DNA of 64,000 bases, from assembly GCA_040079935.1 (NCBI GenBank), contig JBEBJI010000002.1, forward strand, positions 1 through 64,000, written 5' to 3'. A model generated the notes under the pieces. It saw only the letters and a program-made list of their open reading frames with translations, made no database searches and was not told the DNA's origin. Shown here in pieces: positions 43,219 through 52,379 of the stretch. The position numbers and the translations under genes are program-made. Numbering within the stretch: position 1 is the first letter of the stretch; every line of letters starts with the position of its first letter. Source of the stretch: Methylotenera_A sp040079935. Its GTDB lineage: Bacteria > Pseudomonadota > Gammaproteobacteria > Burkholderiales > Methylophilaceae.

Positions 43219-43256
43219 ATAGCACTAATCTCAACACAATATTAAGTAAAAATATA

Positions 43257-43772
43257 ATGACAAGACAAAGCAGCTATACCAAAGAGGAATTGTTGGCGTG
43301 TGGGCGTGGGGGAATGTTTGGTGAGGGCAATGCGCAGCTGCCGCTACCGCCAATGTTGATGTTTGATCGCATTGTAAAAATCACCGATGAAGGCGGCAAA
43401 TATGGCAATGGGCAGATTATTGCAGAGCTGGATATTTCGCCCGATTTATGGTTTTTTGATTGCCATTTTACTGGCGACCCAGTGATGCCGGGTTGCTTGG
43501 GGCTGGATGCGATGTGGCAATTAGTAGGTTTTTATTTAGGTTGGGCGGGCGGTCTTGGGCGCGGCAGGGCACTTGGCGCGGGCGAAGTAAAATTTAGCGG
43601 GCAGGTACTTCCAACTGCCAAAATGGCGACTTATACTATCGATTTAAAGCGCGTGATAATGCGTAAGCTGGTGATGGGAATCGCCGATGCGACGATGAGT
43701 TTAGATGGTCGCGAGATTTATGCGGCGAGTGATTTGCGCGTAGGATTATTTACAAGAACTGATAATTTCTAA
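43257..43772 (+). CDS. fabA: 3-hydroxydecanoyl-ACP dehydratase/isomerase
   Basis: 171-residue hot-dog-fold enzyme that introduces the double bond in anaerobic unsaturated fatty-acid synthesis. The active-site H70 (FDCHFTGDPVMPG) and D84 (GCLGLDAMWQ) fall at the same numbers as in E. coli FabA. LPLPPMLMFDRI is the conserved N-terminal block. It is followed after 33 bases by fabB, with which it acts; an AGGAGG-type ribosome site precedes fabB. A candidate operator sits at 43192-43218. Confidence 0.95.
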   Translation: MTRQSSYTKEELLACGRGGMFGEGNAQLPLPPMLMFDRIVKITDEGGKYGNGQIIAELDISPDLWFFDCHFTGDPVMPGCLGLDAMWQLVGFYLGWAGGLGRGRALGAGEVKFSGQVLPTAKMATYTIDLKRVIMRKLVMGIADATMSLDGREIYAASDLRVGLFTRTDNF

Positions 43773-43805
43773 TAAAAACAAAAAATACTATAGGAGGAAC
43801 ACGAA

Positions 43806-45032
43806 ATGCGTCGTGTCGTCATTACTGGACTAGGTATCGTATCTAGCCTTGGCAATAATAAAAATGAAGTCAAAGAGAGCTTGCATGCAGGCCGCTCTGG
43901 TATTAGCTTTCAGCCTGAATACGCAGAGCGCGGCTTTCGCTCGCACGTGGCAGGTAATGTTAAACTGAATTTAGAAGGCTTGATTGACCGCAAGCTGATG
44001 CGCTTTATGGCCAAAGGCCATGCCTATAGCTGGATTGCTCTGCAGGAAGCGATTGCTGATGCTAAATTGCCAAAAGAACTCGTTTCTAATATCCGCACGG
44101 GTATGATTGTCGGCGCGGGCGGCACATCAACAGAAAGCATGTTGGAAGCCACCGATACTTTCCGTGAAAAAGGCGCCAAGCGCGTCGGCCCGTATATGGT
44201 CACCAAAACTATGTCCAACGGCATTGTGGCTTGTTTGGCGACTGGAGCGGAAATCAAAGGCGTTAATTACTCTATCAGCTCGGCATGCTCGACTAGTGCG
44301 CATTGCATTGGTAATGGCGTTGAGCAAATTCAAATGGGCAAACAAGATATTATTTTTGCGGGTGGTGGTGAGGAAGAGCATTGGACGATGAGTTTATTGT
44401 TCGATGCGATGGGCGCGCTTTCCAGCAAATATAACGATACACCTGAAAAAGCCAGCCGTACTTACGATGCAGATCGCGATGGTTTTGTGATTTCTGGCGG
44501 TGGCGGTATTGTAGTGCTAGAGGAATACGAACACGCAAAAAAACGCGGTGCAAAAATCTATGCTGAAGTCGTGGGTTACGGCGCGACTTCGGATGGCTAC
44601 GACATGGTCGCGCCAAGCGGCGAGGGCGCAGAACGCTGCATGAAGTTGGCTCTGGAAGGTATAGACCATGTGGATTACATTAACACGCATGGGACTTCGA
44701 CTCCTGTGGGCGACACCAAAGAGCTCGAAGCGATACGCGGCGTGTTTGCAGGCGGCGCTTATGGCAAGTTGCCAGCTATTGCCTCAACTAAATCACTCAG
44801 CGGCCACGCATTAGGCGCTGCGGGCGTTAACGAGGCGATTTATACCTTGATTATGATGGAAAATAATTTCATCGCCGCATCTGCCAATATTGAGAATCTC
44901 GACCCCGCTGCAGAGGGCTTGCCTATTGCCACCAAGCGTATTGATAACGTGAAAATTGAAACCGCGTTGTCCAACAGTTTCGGCTTTGGCGGCACGAATG
45001 CCACGTTGACGCTATCAACCAAAAACCTGTAA
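43806..45032 (+). CDS. fabB: 3-oxoacyl-ACP synthase I
   Basis: 408-residue condensing enzyme (KAS I) that extends the cis-unsaturated product of FabA. The catalytic cysteine is C161 in SSACSTSAHC. The two active-site histidines are in NTHGTSTPVGD and KSLSGHALGAAG, and the C-terminal GFGGTNA loop is present. The pair fabA-fabB is the standard proteobacterial unit. A strong TAGGAGGA ribosome site lies 5-12 bases before the ATG. A lipoprotein gene follows after 41 bases. Confidence 0.95.
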   Translation: MRRVVITGLGIVSSLGNNKNEVKESLHAGRSGISFQPEYAERGFRSHVAGNVKLNLEGLIDRKLMRFMAKGHAYSWIALQEAIADAKLPKELVSNIRTGMIVGAGGTSTESMLEATDTFREKGAKRVGPYMVTKTMSNGIVACLATGAEIKGVNYSISSACSTSAHCIGNGVEQIQMGKQDIIFAGGGEEEHWTMSLLFDAMGALSSKYNDTPEKASRTYDADRDGFVISGGGGIVVLEEYEHAKKRGAKIYAEVVGYGATSDGYDMVAPSGEGAERCMKLALEGIDHVDYINTHGTSTPVGDTKELEAIRGVFAGGAYGKLPAIASTKSLSGHALGAAGVNEAIYTLIMMENNFIAASANIENLDPAAEGLPIATKRIDNVKIETALSNSFGFGGTNATLTLSTKNL

Positions 45033-45073
45033 GGCGCGTTAGTAATCGCATCCCCTTAAAATAGGAGCGTGGT

Positions 45074-45613
45074 ATGAAGTCTTTTTTAACCATTCTTTTT
45101 GCGCTTGTTTTAAACGGCTGCGCCACCATGATGGGCGACCGCACAGTAAACGTCACAGGCGACCAAATCGCGCAAAAACTCAATGAAAAATTAGCGCTAC
45201 CCATCTCGCTGCTTAAAGTGTTCGATGTGAATTTATCTAATTCTGTAGTCACTTTCGATAAAACCACTGGCCGCATGATGACAACCATGGATAGCACGCT
45301 TTCCAGCCAAATACTCGATCAATCTTTAGCAGGCAAACTCGGCATTTCGGGTAAATTGCGCTTCGACGCCGCTACCAGCGCGGTGGTGTTAGATGAACCG
45401 AAAATTGAAAACGTGAGCTTTAATGGTGCAGATGGCAAATTTAACGATTTATTTAACGCGCTCGCCAAAACGGTGGGCGGCGAAATGTTGACTGGCTTAA
45501 CGCTTTACCAAGTGAAACCAGAAGATTTAACATTTGGCGGCACCAGCTACAGCCCAAAAGATATGGTGGTGACGGATAACGGCTTGCTGTTGACGCTAAC
45601 GCCGCAGCGATAA
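45074..45613 (+). CDS. DUF1439 lipoprotein (YceB-like)
   Basis: 179-residue lipoprotein. The signal peptide ends in the lipobox LVLNGC, with lipidation expected at C16 (residue after LNG). The rest matches the YceB/DUF1439 pattern: an amphipathic-ligand-binding beta-helix grip (LNEKLALPISLLKVFDVNLS). A role in outer-membrane lipid handling is suspected for the family but not proven. A GGAGCG ribosome site precedes the ATG. It may be cotranscribed with fabA-fabB. Confidence 0.75.
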   Translation: MKSFLTILFALVLNGCATMMGDRTVNVTGDQIAQKLNEKLALPISLLKVFDVNLSNSVVTFDKTTGRMMTTMDSTLSSQILDQSLAGKLGISGKLRFDAATSAVVLDEPKIENVSFNGADGKFNDLFNALAKTVGGEMLTGLTLYQVKPEDLTFGGTSYSPKDMVVTDNGLLLTLTPQR

Positions 45614-45640
45614 ATTCTAATTAAATTAAAAAAGTTGATA

Positions 45641-46540
45641 ATGAAAAAAAGCAAATTACTACTTACCTTTTTTTTAATGCAGATAAGCTTTAGTAGCTTT
45701 GCAGATTCGGCTTTGTCTACAACTGACGAAGTTAATAACACGCCATGGGATCAAAGAAGCTACGAAGATAAGGTGATGAATTCTCGGTATGAGGATCACT
45801 ATACATTTAAGCATGGTAAGCCTTACATTTTAGACCCATGGACATGGGGTTATACCAAAGAATTTGCTGAACGTTTTCGTATGCCAAAACAATGGGTGGA
45901 ACCCGAGTTGAAGGGCGCGCTGGCTGTGGCTTGGCGCATGACGACTATTGGCTACACAATGTGCGGCTATGATAAAAAAGAAGATAGCTGCTGGAAACCC
46001 CTCAATTGCCAAATGGATGTGTACTACGACAATAAAATTCAAATGCCTTCTTGGATTAAGCCAGAAATCATTAAAGAAAACCGCGTGCAAAGCTTAACTT
46101 CTAGTAGATTTTTGGAAATCCCACCCAAAGAATTGCCAAAGGATCTACCTCCGCCAGAGGCCGGGCCTTGGGGTGGAGGAATCTTTAAATACGGCAAGTC
46201 TAATCAAGCTGGCGGATATATCGCCTACTTTAATCGAGAGTTTCAAGAGGGCATAGGGCTAATCAGTTGGATAGGAGCTGGTTTGTGCCCTACAAAAGCT
46301 GCAGCTGAATATGCAGAGAAACCCGGAGTGCATATGGATTTTATCAATTTTAATGACTACGAAAAATATCGCCATGGCAAAATTAAAAAAGAGGAAATAA
46401 AAGTAGAACATCGGATTGATTTCCCCCAAAGTCTGCTACTGAGAATGAATGCTTTATATGAAGTGCAAAAAAAACCGAATGATGAAGTAACAAACAGCTT
46501 GCTCAAAAACTTTTTTGAACAACGTGAAAATAGCAAATAA
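45641..46540 (+). CDS. Secreted protein of unknown function
   Basis: 299 residues from the ATG at 45641 (a TTG two codons earlier is less likely). A clear signal peptide ends near SSFADS (residue about 20). The mature part is rich in Trp, Tyr and Pro. Blocks DPWTWGYTKEFAERF, ALAVAWRMTTIGYTMCGY and CWKPLNCQMDVYYDN look conserved, and I recall similar unnamed proteins in other Betaproteobacteria. Four cysteines (in MCGY, SCWK, NCQM, GLCPT) could make two disulfides. I recognise no enzyme motif. It follows the DUF1439 gene by 27 bases and ends at a palindromic repeat. Confidence 0.6.
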   Translation: MKKSKLLLTFFLMQISFSSFADSALSTTDEVNNTPWDQRSYEDKVMNSRYEDHYTFKHGKPYILDPWTWGYTKEFAERFRMPKQWVEPELKGALAVAWRMTTIGYTMCGYDKKEDSCWKPLNCQMDVYYDNKIQMPSWIKPEIIKENRVQSLTSSRFLEIPPKELPKDLPPPEAGPWGGGIFKYGKSNQAGGYIAYFNREFQEGIGLISWIGAGLCPTKAAAEYAEKPGVHMDFINFNDYEKYRHGKIKKEEIKVEHRIDFPQSLLLRMNALYEVQKKPNDEVTNSLLKNFFEQRENSK

Positions 46541-46542
46541 TT

Positions 46543-46583
46543 GATGCCCTGCAACCCAATATCCATGCGGTTCCTAGGCCATC
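46543..46583. repeat. Dispersed palindromic repeat, copy 4
   Basis: GATGCCCTGCAACCCAATAT, then CCATGCGG and a right arm AGGCCATC. The right arm has diverged from the family (CCTAGG in place of GCAGGG). It lies between the convergent secreted-protein gene and the Mth938-like gene and is followed by TTTT. Confidence 0.75.
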
Positions 46584-46604
46584 GTTTTGAATCAATTTAA
46601 GGCG

Positions 46605-46973
46605 CTAAACCAACAAAGCCGCCGCCACATTACGGCCTTCGCTCATTAAAAAGTTGTAGGTTCTGCACGCTGCGGCGGTGGTCATGCATTCAAGTGGAAT
46701 GCCAATTTCAGTTAGATTTTTGTAAATTTTCGGGTGTAAAAACTGGTGTTTTTCGCCTGTGCCGAGTAAAACTACTTCTGGGTTTAATTCTACAATTTGC
46801 GCGAAATGCGCTTCTGCCAAACTGGCAAAATCAGTCGCTTGCCAATCTAAAATCAGCTTATCTGCCATCACAATTAAATTTTGTGCATAACGCCGTTTGT
46901 TGATTTCCACAAAGCTTTCGCCATAGCCCGTAATTAAATAGTTATTTTCTGCAGTGGTTAAATGTAGTTTCAT
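46605..46973 (-). CDS. Mth938-like domain protein
   Basis: 122-residue protein of the Mth938/Xcc1710-like fold, related to human NDUFAF3. ILDWQATDFASL, VVLLGTGEKHQFLHP and GIPLECMTTAAACRTYNFLM are the conserved blocks. Its function in bacteria is unknown. Divergent from alaA with a 62-base gap. The fold assignment is confident; nothing in the neighbourhood points to a role. Confidence 0.8.
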   Translation of the reverse strand: MKLHLTTAENNYLITGYGESFVEINKRRYAQNLIVMADKLILDWQATDFASLAEAHFAQIVELNPEVVLLGTGEKHQFLHPKIYKNLTEIGIPLECMTTAAACRTYNFLMSEGRNVAAALLV

Positions 46974-47035
46974 ACGCCTATTTTAGCGCGCCTTTCATTG
47001 AACGAGAACCCCATTCTAAGGTAAACTTACGCCTT

Positions 47036-48277
47036 ATGACTTCTCCAAAAAAACTAGCTAAATCTAATAAACTTGCCAACGTTTGCTACGATATTCGTGG
47101 CCCTGTGCTGCAACGTGCGCGGCAGATGGAAGACGAAGGCCAGCGCATTATTAAGCTCAATATTGGCAACCCAGCTTCGTTCGGCTTTGAAGTGCCAGAG
47201 GAAATCATGCAGGACGTGATTCGCAACATGGGCAATGCGGGTGGTTATACCGATAGCAAAGGCTTATTTGCACCGCGTAAAGCGATTATGCACGCTACGC
47301 AAAGCAAGCACATACGTGGTGTGACAGTAGATGACATTATCATCGGCAATGGCGTCTCGGAGTTGATTGTGATGGCGATGCAGGCGCTGGTGAATAATGG
47401 CGACCAAGTGCTGGTGCCGATGCCAGATTATCCGCTGTGGACAGCTGCTGTGACGTTGGCTGGCGGCACCGCGCGACATTATGTGTGCGATGAAGCGACA
47501 GGCTGGTTGCCCGATTTGGCCGATATTGAAGCGAAAATTACTGCCAACACGCGCGGCATTGTGGTGATTAACCCGAATAATCCAACAGGAGCGCTTTATC
47601 CGCCTGAGATTTTAAAAGGCATTATCGAAATCGCGCGGCATCACGATTTGGTGATTTTCGCTGATGAAATTTACGATAAAGTGTTATACGATGAAAACAC
47701 TCATACTTCCATCGCCTCGCTGGCAGATGATGTGTTGTTTGTGACTTTTAACGGGCTTTCAAAGAACTATCGCACTTGCGGTTATAGAGCGGGCTGGATG
47801 GTGATTTCTGGCGAAAAAGACCACGCGGCCGATTACATCGAAGGCTTGAATATGCTGGCATCTATGCGGCTTTGCGCCAATGTGCCAGGGCAATTGGCTA
47901 TTCAAACTGCGCTCGGCGGTTATCAAAGTATCGATGATTTAGTCGCTCCCGCTGGTAGGTTGTGCAAACAGCGCGATTTGGCTTATGACATGATTACGGC
48001 GATTCCTGGCGTGAGCTGCGTTAAGCCCAAAGCCGCCATGTATTTATTCCCGAAACTCGACCCTAAAATTTATCCAATAGCAGATGACCAGCAATTTATT
48101 TTGGATTTATTGTTAGAAGAAAAAGTCTTGCTGGTGCAAGGCACGGGCTTTAATTGGAAGACGCCAGACCACTTTAGGATTGTATTTCTGCCCAATGTGG
48201 ATGATTTAACTGAGGCGATGAAGCGTATTGCCAGATTCTTAAAAAATTACCGAATGAAGCATGGAGCAAAAGCTTGA
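47036..48277 (+). CDS. alaA: Glutamate-pyruvate (alanine) aminotransferase AlaA
   Basis: 413-residue class I PLP aminotransferase that makes alanine from pyruvate and glutamate. The N-terminal KLANVCYDIRGPVL, YTDSKGLFAPRKAIM, FADEIYDKVLYD and the PLP lysine in NGLSKNYRTCGYRAGWM closely follow E. coli AlaA (YfbQ) as I recall it. The hom gene overlaps its stop by 4 bases (TTGA). alaA-hom-thrC is a recurrent betaproteobacterial order linking alanine and threonine synthesis. Confidence 0.9.
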   Translation: MTSPKKLAKSNKLANVCYDIRGPVLQRARQMEDEGQRIIKLNIGNPASFGFEVPEEIMQDVIRNMGNAGGYTDSKGLFAPRKAIMHATQSKHIRGVTVDDIIIGNGVSELIVMAMQALVNNGDQVLVPMPDYPLWTAAVTLAGGTARHYVCDEATGWLPDLADIEAKITANTRGIVVINPNNPTGALYPPEILKGIIEIARHHDLVIFADEIYDKVLYDENTHTSIASLADDVLFVTFNGLSKNYRTCGYRAGWMVISGEKDHAADYIEGLNMLASMRLCANVPGQLAIQTALGGYQSIDDLVAPAGRLCKQRDLAYDMITAIPGVSCVKPKAAMYLFPKLDPKIYPIADDQQFILDLLLEEKVLLVQGTGFNWKTPDHFRIVFLPNVDDLTEAMKRIARFLKNYRMKHGAKA

Positions 48278-49587
48278 AGCAACTTAATGTAGGTTTGTTG
48301 GGCATCGGTACCGTCGGCGGCGGTACTTATACGGTTTTAACGCGCAACGCGGCAGAAATTACGCGTCGCACGGGCGTGGCGATAAACGTGGTGCAAGTGG
48401 CGGATAGAAATGTTGATCATGCTAAAACCTTGACTGGCGGTAGTGTGGACGTGACTAACGATGCTTTTGCGGTGGTGAGTAACCCGAAAGTGGACGTGGT
48501 AGTTGAGCTGATTGGTGGATATACCCTAAGCAAAGAGTTGGTGTTAAAAGCCATTGAAAACGGCAAGCACGTGGTGACTGCGAACAAGGCGCTACTTGCC
48601 TTGCATGGCAATGAGATTTTTGCAGCTGCGCAAAAAGCGGGTGTAATTGTCGCGTTTGAGGCAGCGGTTGCGGGTGGTATCCCCATTATCAAGGCGCTAC
48701 GCGAAGGTTTAGGCGCCAATAAAATTGAATGGGTGGCGGGTATCATCAACGGGACTACGAATTTTATCCTCACCGAAATGCGCGAAAAAGGCCTAGCTTT
48801 TAAAGACGTGCTAGGAGAAGCGCAACGCTTGGGCTACGCTGAGGCAGATCCTACTTTTGACGTGGAAGGCATCGATGCCGCGCACAAACTCACGATTATG
48901 TCGGCGATTGCCTTTGGCATGCCGATGAAATTTGAGCAGGCTTACACTGAAGGCATCACCAAGTTGCAGCAAACTGATATTAAATACGCGGAAGAGCTAG
49001 GCTATCGCGTGAAACTTTTGGGCATTGCTAAGCGCACTGATAAAGGCGTGGAACTACGTGTGCACCCTACGCTAATCTCAGAAAAACGATTAATCGCCAA
49101 CGTCAATGGTGCAATGAACGCTGTGGTGGTGAAGGGCGATGCCGTTGGTCCAACGCTGTATTACGGTGCAGGTGCTGGCGCAGAGCCTACAGCTAGTGCG
49201 GTGGTAGCAGATTTAATGGATGTGGCGCGCTTAAGTGGCGCGACGGTGGAGCAGCGCGTGCCTTATTTGGCTTTCCAGCCCAATAGTGTGGCTGATTTAC
49301 CGATTTTGCTGATTGCTGAAGTTAATTCGGCTTACTATTTGCGTTTACGCGCCAGTGACAAACCTGGTGTGTTGGCAGGCGTGACCAAGATCTTAGCCGA
49401 TAAAAATATTTCTATCGATGCAATGCTACAAAAAGAGCCGCAGGATAATGAAACTGAAGCCGACATTGTTATTTTGACGCATGTAACGCTCGAGAAGAAT
49501 ATGGATGCTGGCATTGCTGAGATTGAAGCGCTGCCTGCGATTGTGGGCAAGTTAGTTAAAATTCGCATGGAAGAATTAGGCCGTTAA
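48274..49587 (+). CDS. hom: Homoserine dehydrogenase
   Basis: 437-residue NAD(P)-dependent enzyme of threonine and methionine synthesis. The Rossmann motif is GLLGIGTVGGGTY. The substrate region has AGIINGTTNFILTEM and AEADPTFDVEGIDAAHKL. A C-terminal ACT domain (about residues 350-425, LRLRASDKPGVLAGVTKIL) suggests feedback control by threonine. The start is TTG at 48274, overlapping the alaA stop; the next candidate start would cut the Rossmann fold. thrC follows after 6 bases. Confidence 0.93.
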   Translation: MKQLNVGLLGIGTVGGGTYTVLTRNAAEITRRTGVAINVVQVADRNVDHAKTLTGGSVDVTNDAFAVVSNPKVDVVVELIGGYTLSKELVLKAIENGKHVVTANKALLALHGNEIFAAAQKAGVIVAFEAAVAGGIPIIKALREGLGANKIEWVAGIINGTTNFILTEMREKGLAFKDVLGEAQRLGYAEADPTFDVEGIDAAHKLTIMSAIAFGMPMKFEQAYTEGITKLQQTDIKYAEELGYRVKLLGIAKRTDKGVELRVHPTLISEKRLIANVNGAMNAVVVKGDAVGPTLYYGAGAGAEPTASAVVADLMDVARLSGATVEQRVPYLAFQPNSVADLPILLIAEVNSAYYLRLRASDKPGVLAGVTKILADKNISIDAMLQKEPQDNETEADIVILTHVTLEKNMDAGIAEIEALPAIVGKLVKIRMEELGR

Positions 49588-49593
49588 TTTAGT

Positions 49594-51024
49594 ATGAAAT
49601 ATATTTCCACCCGCGGGCAATCGCCAGCTTTAAGTTTTAGCGAAATTTTATTAGGTGGTCTCGCGCCAGATGGCGGATTGTATTTGCCTGAAAGCTATCC
49701 GCAATTAAACGATGCCGATTTAACCGCCATGCGCGGCATGAATTACCGTGATTTGGCTTTTACCATTTTAAGTCGCCTCATTGATGACATTCCTGCCGCT
49801 GATTTAAAGGCAATTATCGATAAAACCTATACGGCTAAAGTTTATGGCTTTACTCGCGAAGGGCAAAAAGCAGATGATATTGCTCCGATTTTAAAGCTAG
49901 AAAATAATTTGTATCTGTTAAGTCTTTCCAACGGGCCTACATTGGCGTTTAAAGACATGGCGATGCAGTTGCTCGGCAATTTGTTTGAGTATGTGTTGGC
50001 AAAAAAAGGTGAAACGACCAATATTCTAGGCGCAACCTCAGGTGACACGGGCAGTGCGGCTGAATATGCCATGCGCGGAAAAAAAGGCGTGCGCGTATTT
50101 ATGCTGAGTCCGCACAAAAAAATGAGCCGCTTCCAAACTGCACAAATGTTTAGTCTACAAGACGAAAATATTTTCAATATCGCCGTGAATGGCGTGTTTG
50201 ACGATTGCCAAGACATAGTGAAAGCCGTGAGTAACGACGCGTCTTTTAAAGCTAAATACAAAATTGGCGCGGTGAATTCCATCAACTGGGGGCGTATCGT
50301 TGCGCAAGTGGTGTACTACTTTAAGGGCTACTTTGCTGTGACGCAAAACAACGCGCAGAAGGTTGATTTTGCAGTGCCTAGCGGCAATTTCGGTAACGTG
50401 TGTGCTGGTCACGTTGCGCGCATGATGGGCTTGCCGATTGATAAGCTAATTGTCGCTACAAACGAGAATGATGTATTAGACGAGTTTTTTAAATCGGGCG
50501 TTTATCGCCCGCGTGGTTCAGCCAATACTTATCACACTTCTAGCCCATCTATGGATATTTCCAAAGCTTCGAATTTTGAGCGTTTTGTGTTTGACTTGGT
50601 TGGGCAAGATGGCGCAAAAGTGCGCGAGTTGTGGTCTAGCGTGGATAAAGGTGGCGCATTTGATATTAAAGATTTAATGCCAAAAGTGCGTGAATTTGGC
50701 TTTGTATCGGGTAGTAGCAACCATGCAAATCGCATGGCAACTATTCGTGAAACTAACAAAAAATACGGTGTGGTGATTGATACGCACACGGCAGATGGTT
50801 TGAAAGTGGCGCTAGAATTAAGAGATAAAAATACGCCGATGGTAGTGCTAGAAACCGCGCTGGCAGTTAAGTTTGAAGATGCAATTATGGAAGCCTTAGG
50901 ACAAGCGCCAGAGCGGCCTGCAGGCTTGCTTGGCATTGAGAGTTTACCGCAAAAATTTGACGTAATGGACCCGGATGTGGCAACGATTAAAGCATTTATT
51001 GTGCAGAATACTTCGCCAGAATGA
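49594..51024 (+). CDS. thrC: Threonine synthase
   Basis: 476-residue PLP enzyme converting phosphohomoserine to threonine, of the long (class I/fungal-like) type. The N-terminal domain reads MKYISTRGQSPALSFSEILL. The PLP lysine is in LAFKDMAMQLLGN, and GATSGDTGSAAEYA is the phosphate-binding loop. YHTSSPSMDISKASNFER is typical of the long form. It is translated just after hom (6 bases). thrB is not in this operon. Confidence 0.94.
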   Translation: MKYISTRGQSPALSFSEILLGGLAPDGGLYLPESYPQLNDADLTAMRGMNYRDLAFTILSRLIDDIPAADLKAIIDKTYTAKVYGFTREGQKADDIAPILKLENNLYLLSLSNGPTLAFKDMAMQLLGNLFEYVLAKKGETTNILGATSGDTGSAAEYAMRGKKGVRVFMLSPHKKMSRFQTAQMFSLQDENIFNIAVNGVFDDCQDIVKAVSNDASFKAKYKIGAVNSINWGRIVAQVVYYFKGYFAVTQNNAQKVDFAVPSGNFGNVCAGHVARMMGLPIDKLIVATNENDVLDEFFKSGVYRPRGSANTYHTSSPSMDISKASNFERFVFDLVGQDGAKVRELWSSVDKGGAFDIKDLMPKVREFGFVSGSSNHANRMATIRETNKKYGVVIDTHTADGLKVALELRDKNTPMVVLETALAVKFEDAIMEALGQAPERPAGLLGIESLPQKFDVMDPDVATIKAFIVQNTSPE

Positions 51025-51051
51025 CGGAGTTTTTATGAAGCAGGTTTTAAC

Positions 51052-51846
51052 ATGAAACAATACACTGATTTAATGCGCCATGTGCTGGCACACGGCAACA
51101 AAAAAGAAGACCGCACTGGCACTGGCACGTTGTCAGTGTTTGGCTACCAAATGCGCTTTAATTTGGCAGATGGTTTCCCGCTACTGACCACTAAAAAAGT
51201 ACATTTAAAATCCATTATTCATGAGTTACTTTGGTTTTTGCAAGGTAGCACCAATATTGCCTATTTAAAAGAAAACGGCGTACGTATTTGGGATGAATGG
51301 GCGGATGAGAGCGGTAATCTCGGCCCTGTATATGGTTATCAATGGCGCAACTGGCCAAAGCCAGATGGCACGCATATTGACCAAATTACGCAAGTGGTGA
51401 ACGCGATTAAGAAAAGCCCTGATTCGCGCCGCTTGATTGTGAGCGCTTGGAACGTGGCGGATGTGGATCAAATGAAGTTACCACCTTGCCATGCGTTTTT
51501 TCAGTTTTATGTGGCAGATGGTAAATTGAGTTGCCAGCTTTATCAGCGCAGCGCAGACATCTTTCTAGGCGTGCCATTTAACATTGCTTCCTATGCGCTT
51601 TTAACTATGATGGTGGCGCAAGTATGCGGCTTAAAACTGGGCGATTTTGTGCACACGCTGGGCGATGCACACATTTATACCAATCATATGGAACAAGTAA
51701 ACGAGCAGCTTTCACGCGAACTTCGCGCCTTGCCGCAAATGAAGATTAACCCAGAAGTAACTGATATTTTCAGCTTTAAGTTTGAGGACTTTACTCTGGA
51801 AAATTACGACCCGCACCCAGCCATTGCAGGAAAAGTGGCGGTTTGA
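51052..51846 (+). CDS. thyA: Thymidylate synthase
   Basis: 264-residue enzyme (E. coli ThyA also has 264) that methylates dUMP using methylene-tetrahydrofolate. The nucleophile is C146 in LPPCHAFFQFYV, the same number as in E. coli. RTGTGTLSVFG, QRSADIFLGVPFN and HIYTNHMEQ are also present. It overlaps folA by 4 bases; DHFR regenerates the folate ThyA oxidises. It lies 27 bases after thrC. Confidence 0.96.
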   Translation: MKQYTDLMRHVLAHGNKKEDRTGTGTLSVFGYQMRFNLADGFPLLTTKKVHLKSIIHELLWFLQGSTNIAYLKENGVRIWDEWADESGNLGPVYGYQWRNWPKPDGTHIDQITQVVNAIKKSPDSRRLIVSAWNVADVDQMKLPPCHAFFQFYVADGKLSCQLYQRSADIFLGVPFNIASYALLTMMVAQVCGLKLGDFVHTLGDAHIYTNHMEQVNEQLSRELRALPQMKINPEVTDIFSFKFEDFTLENYDPHPAIAGKVAV

Positions 51847-52334
51847 AAAATAGTCTTTCACTGATTGTTGCGTGCGCAAAAAACCGTGTTATAGGCTTGA
51901 ATAACGCACTACCATGGCATTTGCCCGAAGATTTAAAGCGTTTTCGCGCGCTCACCACGGGTCACCACATTATCATGGGGCGCAAAACCTATGAATCTCT
52001 AGGGCGCTTGTTGCCAGGGCGCACCACGATAATTGTGACGCGAAATAAACAGTATAAAGTAGAAGGCGCGCTAATTGCACATAGCTTGCAGGCCGCATGG
52101 ATATTGGCTTCTGGCGATGCTGAACCATTCGTTATTGGCGGCGCAGAATTGTATCAAGAAGGCTTAAAACTTGCTACCAAGCTCTATATTACAGAAGTGA
52201 AAGCAAATGTTGAAGGCGATGCGTTTTTTCCAGAAATTAATGAAAGTGAATGGAAGTTAGTTGAAAAAAAAGACCACGTCGCAGCGAGTGGTCTTGAATA
52301 TTACGATTTAATTTACAGCCGAAAAAATCTTTAA
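51843..52334 (+). CDS. folA: Dihydrofolate reductase
   Basis: 163-residue DHFR. CAKNRVIGLNNALPWHLPEDL holds the substrate-binding region with the acidic residue in PEDL. GHHIIMGRKTYESLGR and RTTIIVTRN form the NADPH site, and FVIGGAELYQ the C-terminal motif. The start is TTG at 51843, overlapping the thyA stop (TTGA). The pairing with thyA is common. A palindromic repeat follows immediately. Confidence 0.94.
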   Translation: MKNSLSLIVACAKNRVIGLNNALPWHLPEDLKRFRALTTGHHIIMGRKTYESLGRLLPGRTTIIVTRNKQYKVEGALIAHSLQAAWILASGDAEPFVIGGAELYQEGLKLATKLYITEVKANVEGDAFFPEINESEWKLVEKKDHVAASGLEYYDLIYSRKNL

Positions 52335-52336
52335 AA

Positions 52337-52379
52337 CATGCTCTGCAAGCCAATATCCATGAGGCCTGCAGGCACGCAC
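52337..52379. repeat. Dispersed palindromic repeat, copy 5
   Basis: CTGCAAGCC and GGCCTGCAG arms around AATATCCATGA. It fills the 44-base gap between the convergent folA and decarboxylase genes; its last base touches the decarboxylase stop codon. Confidence 0.8.
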
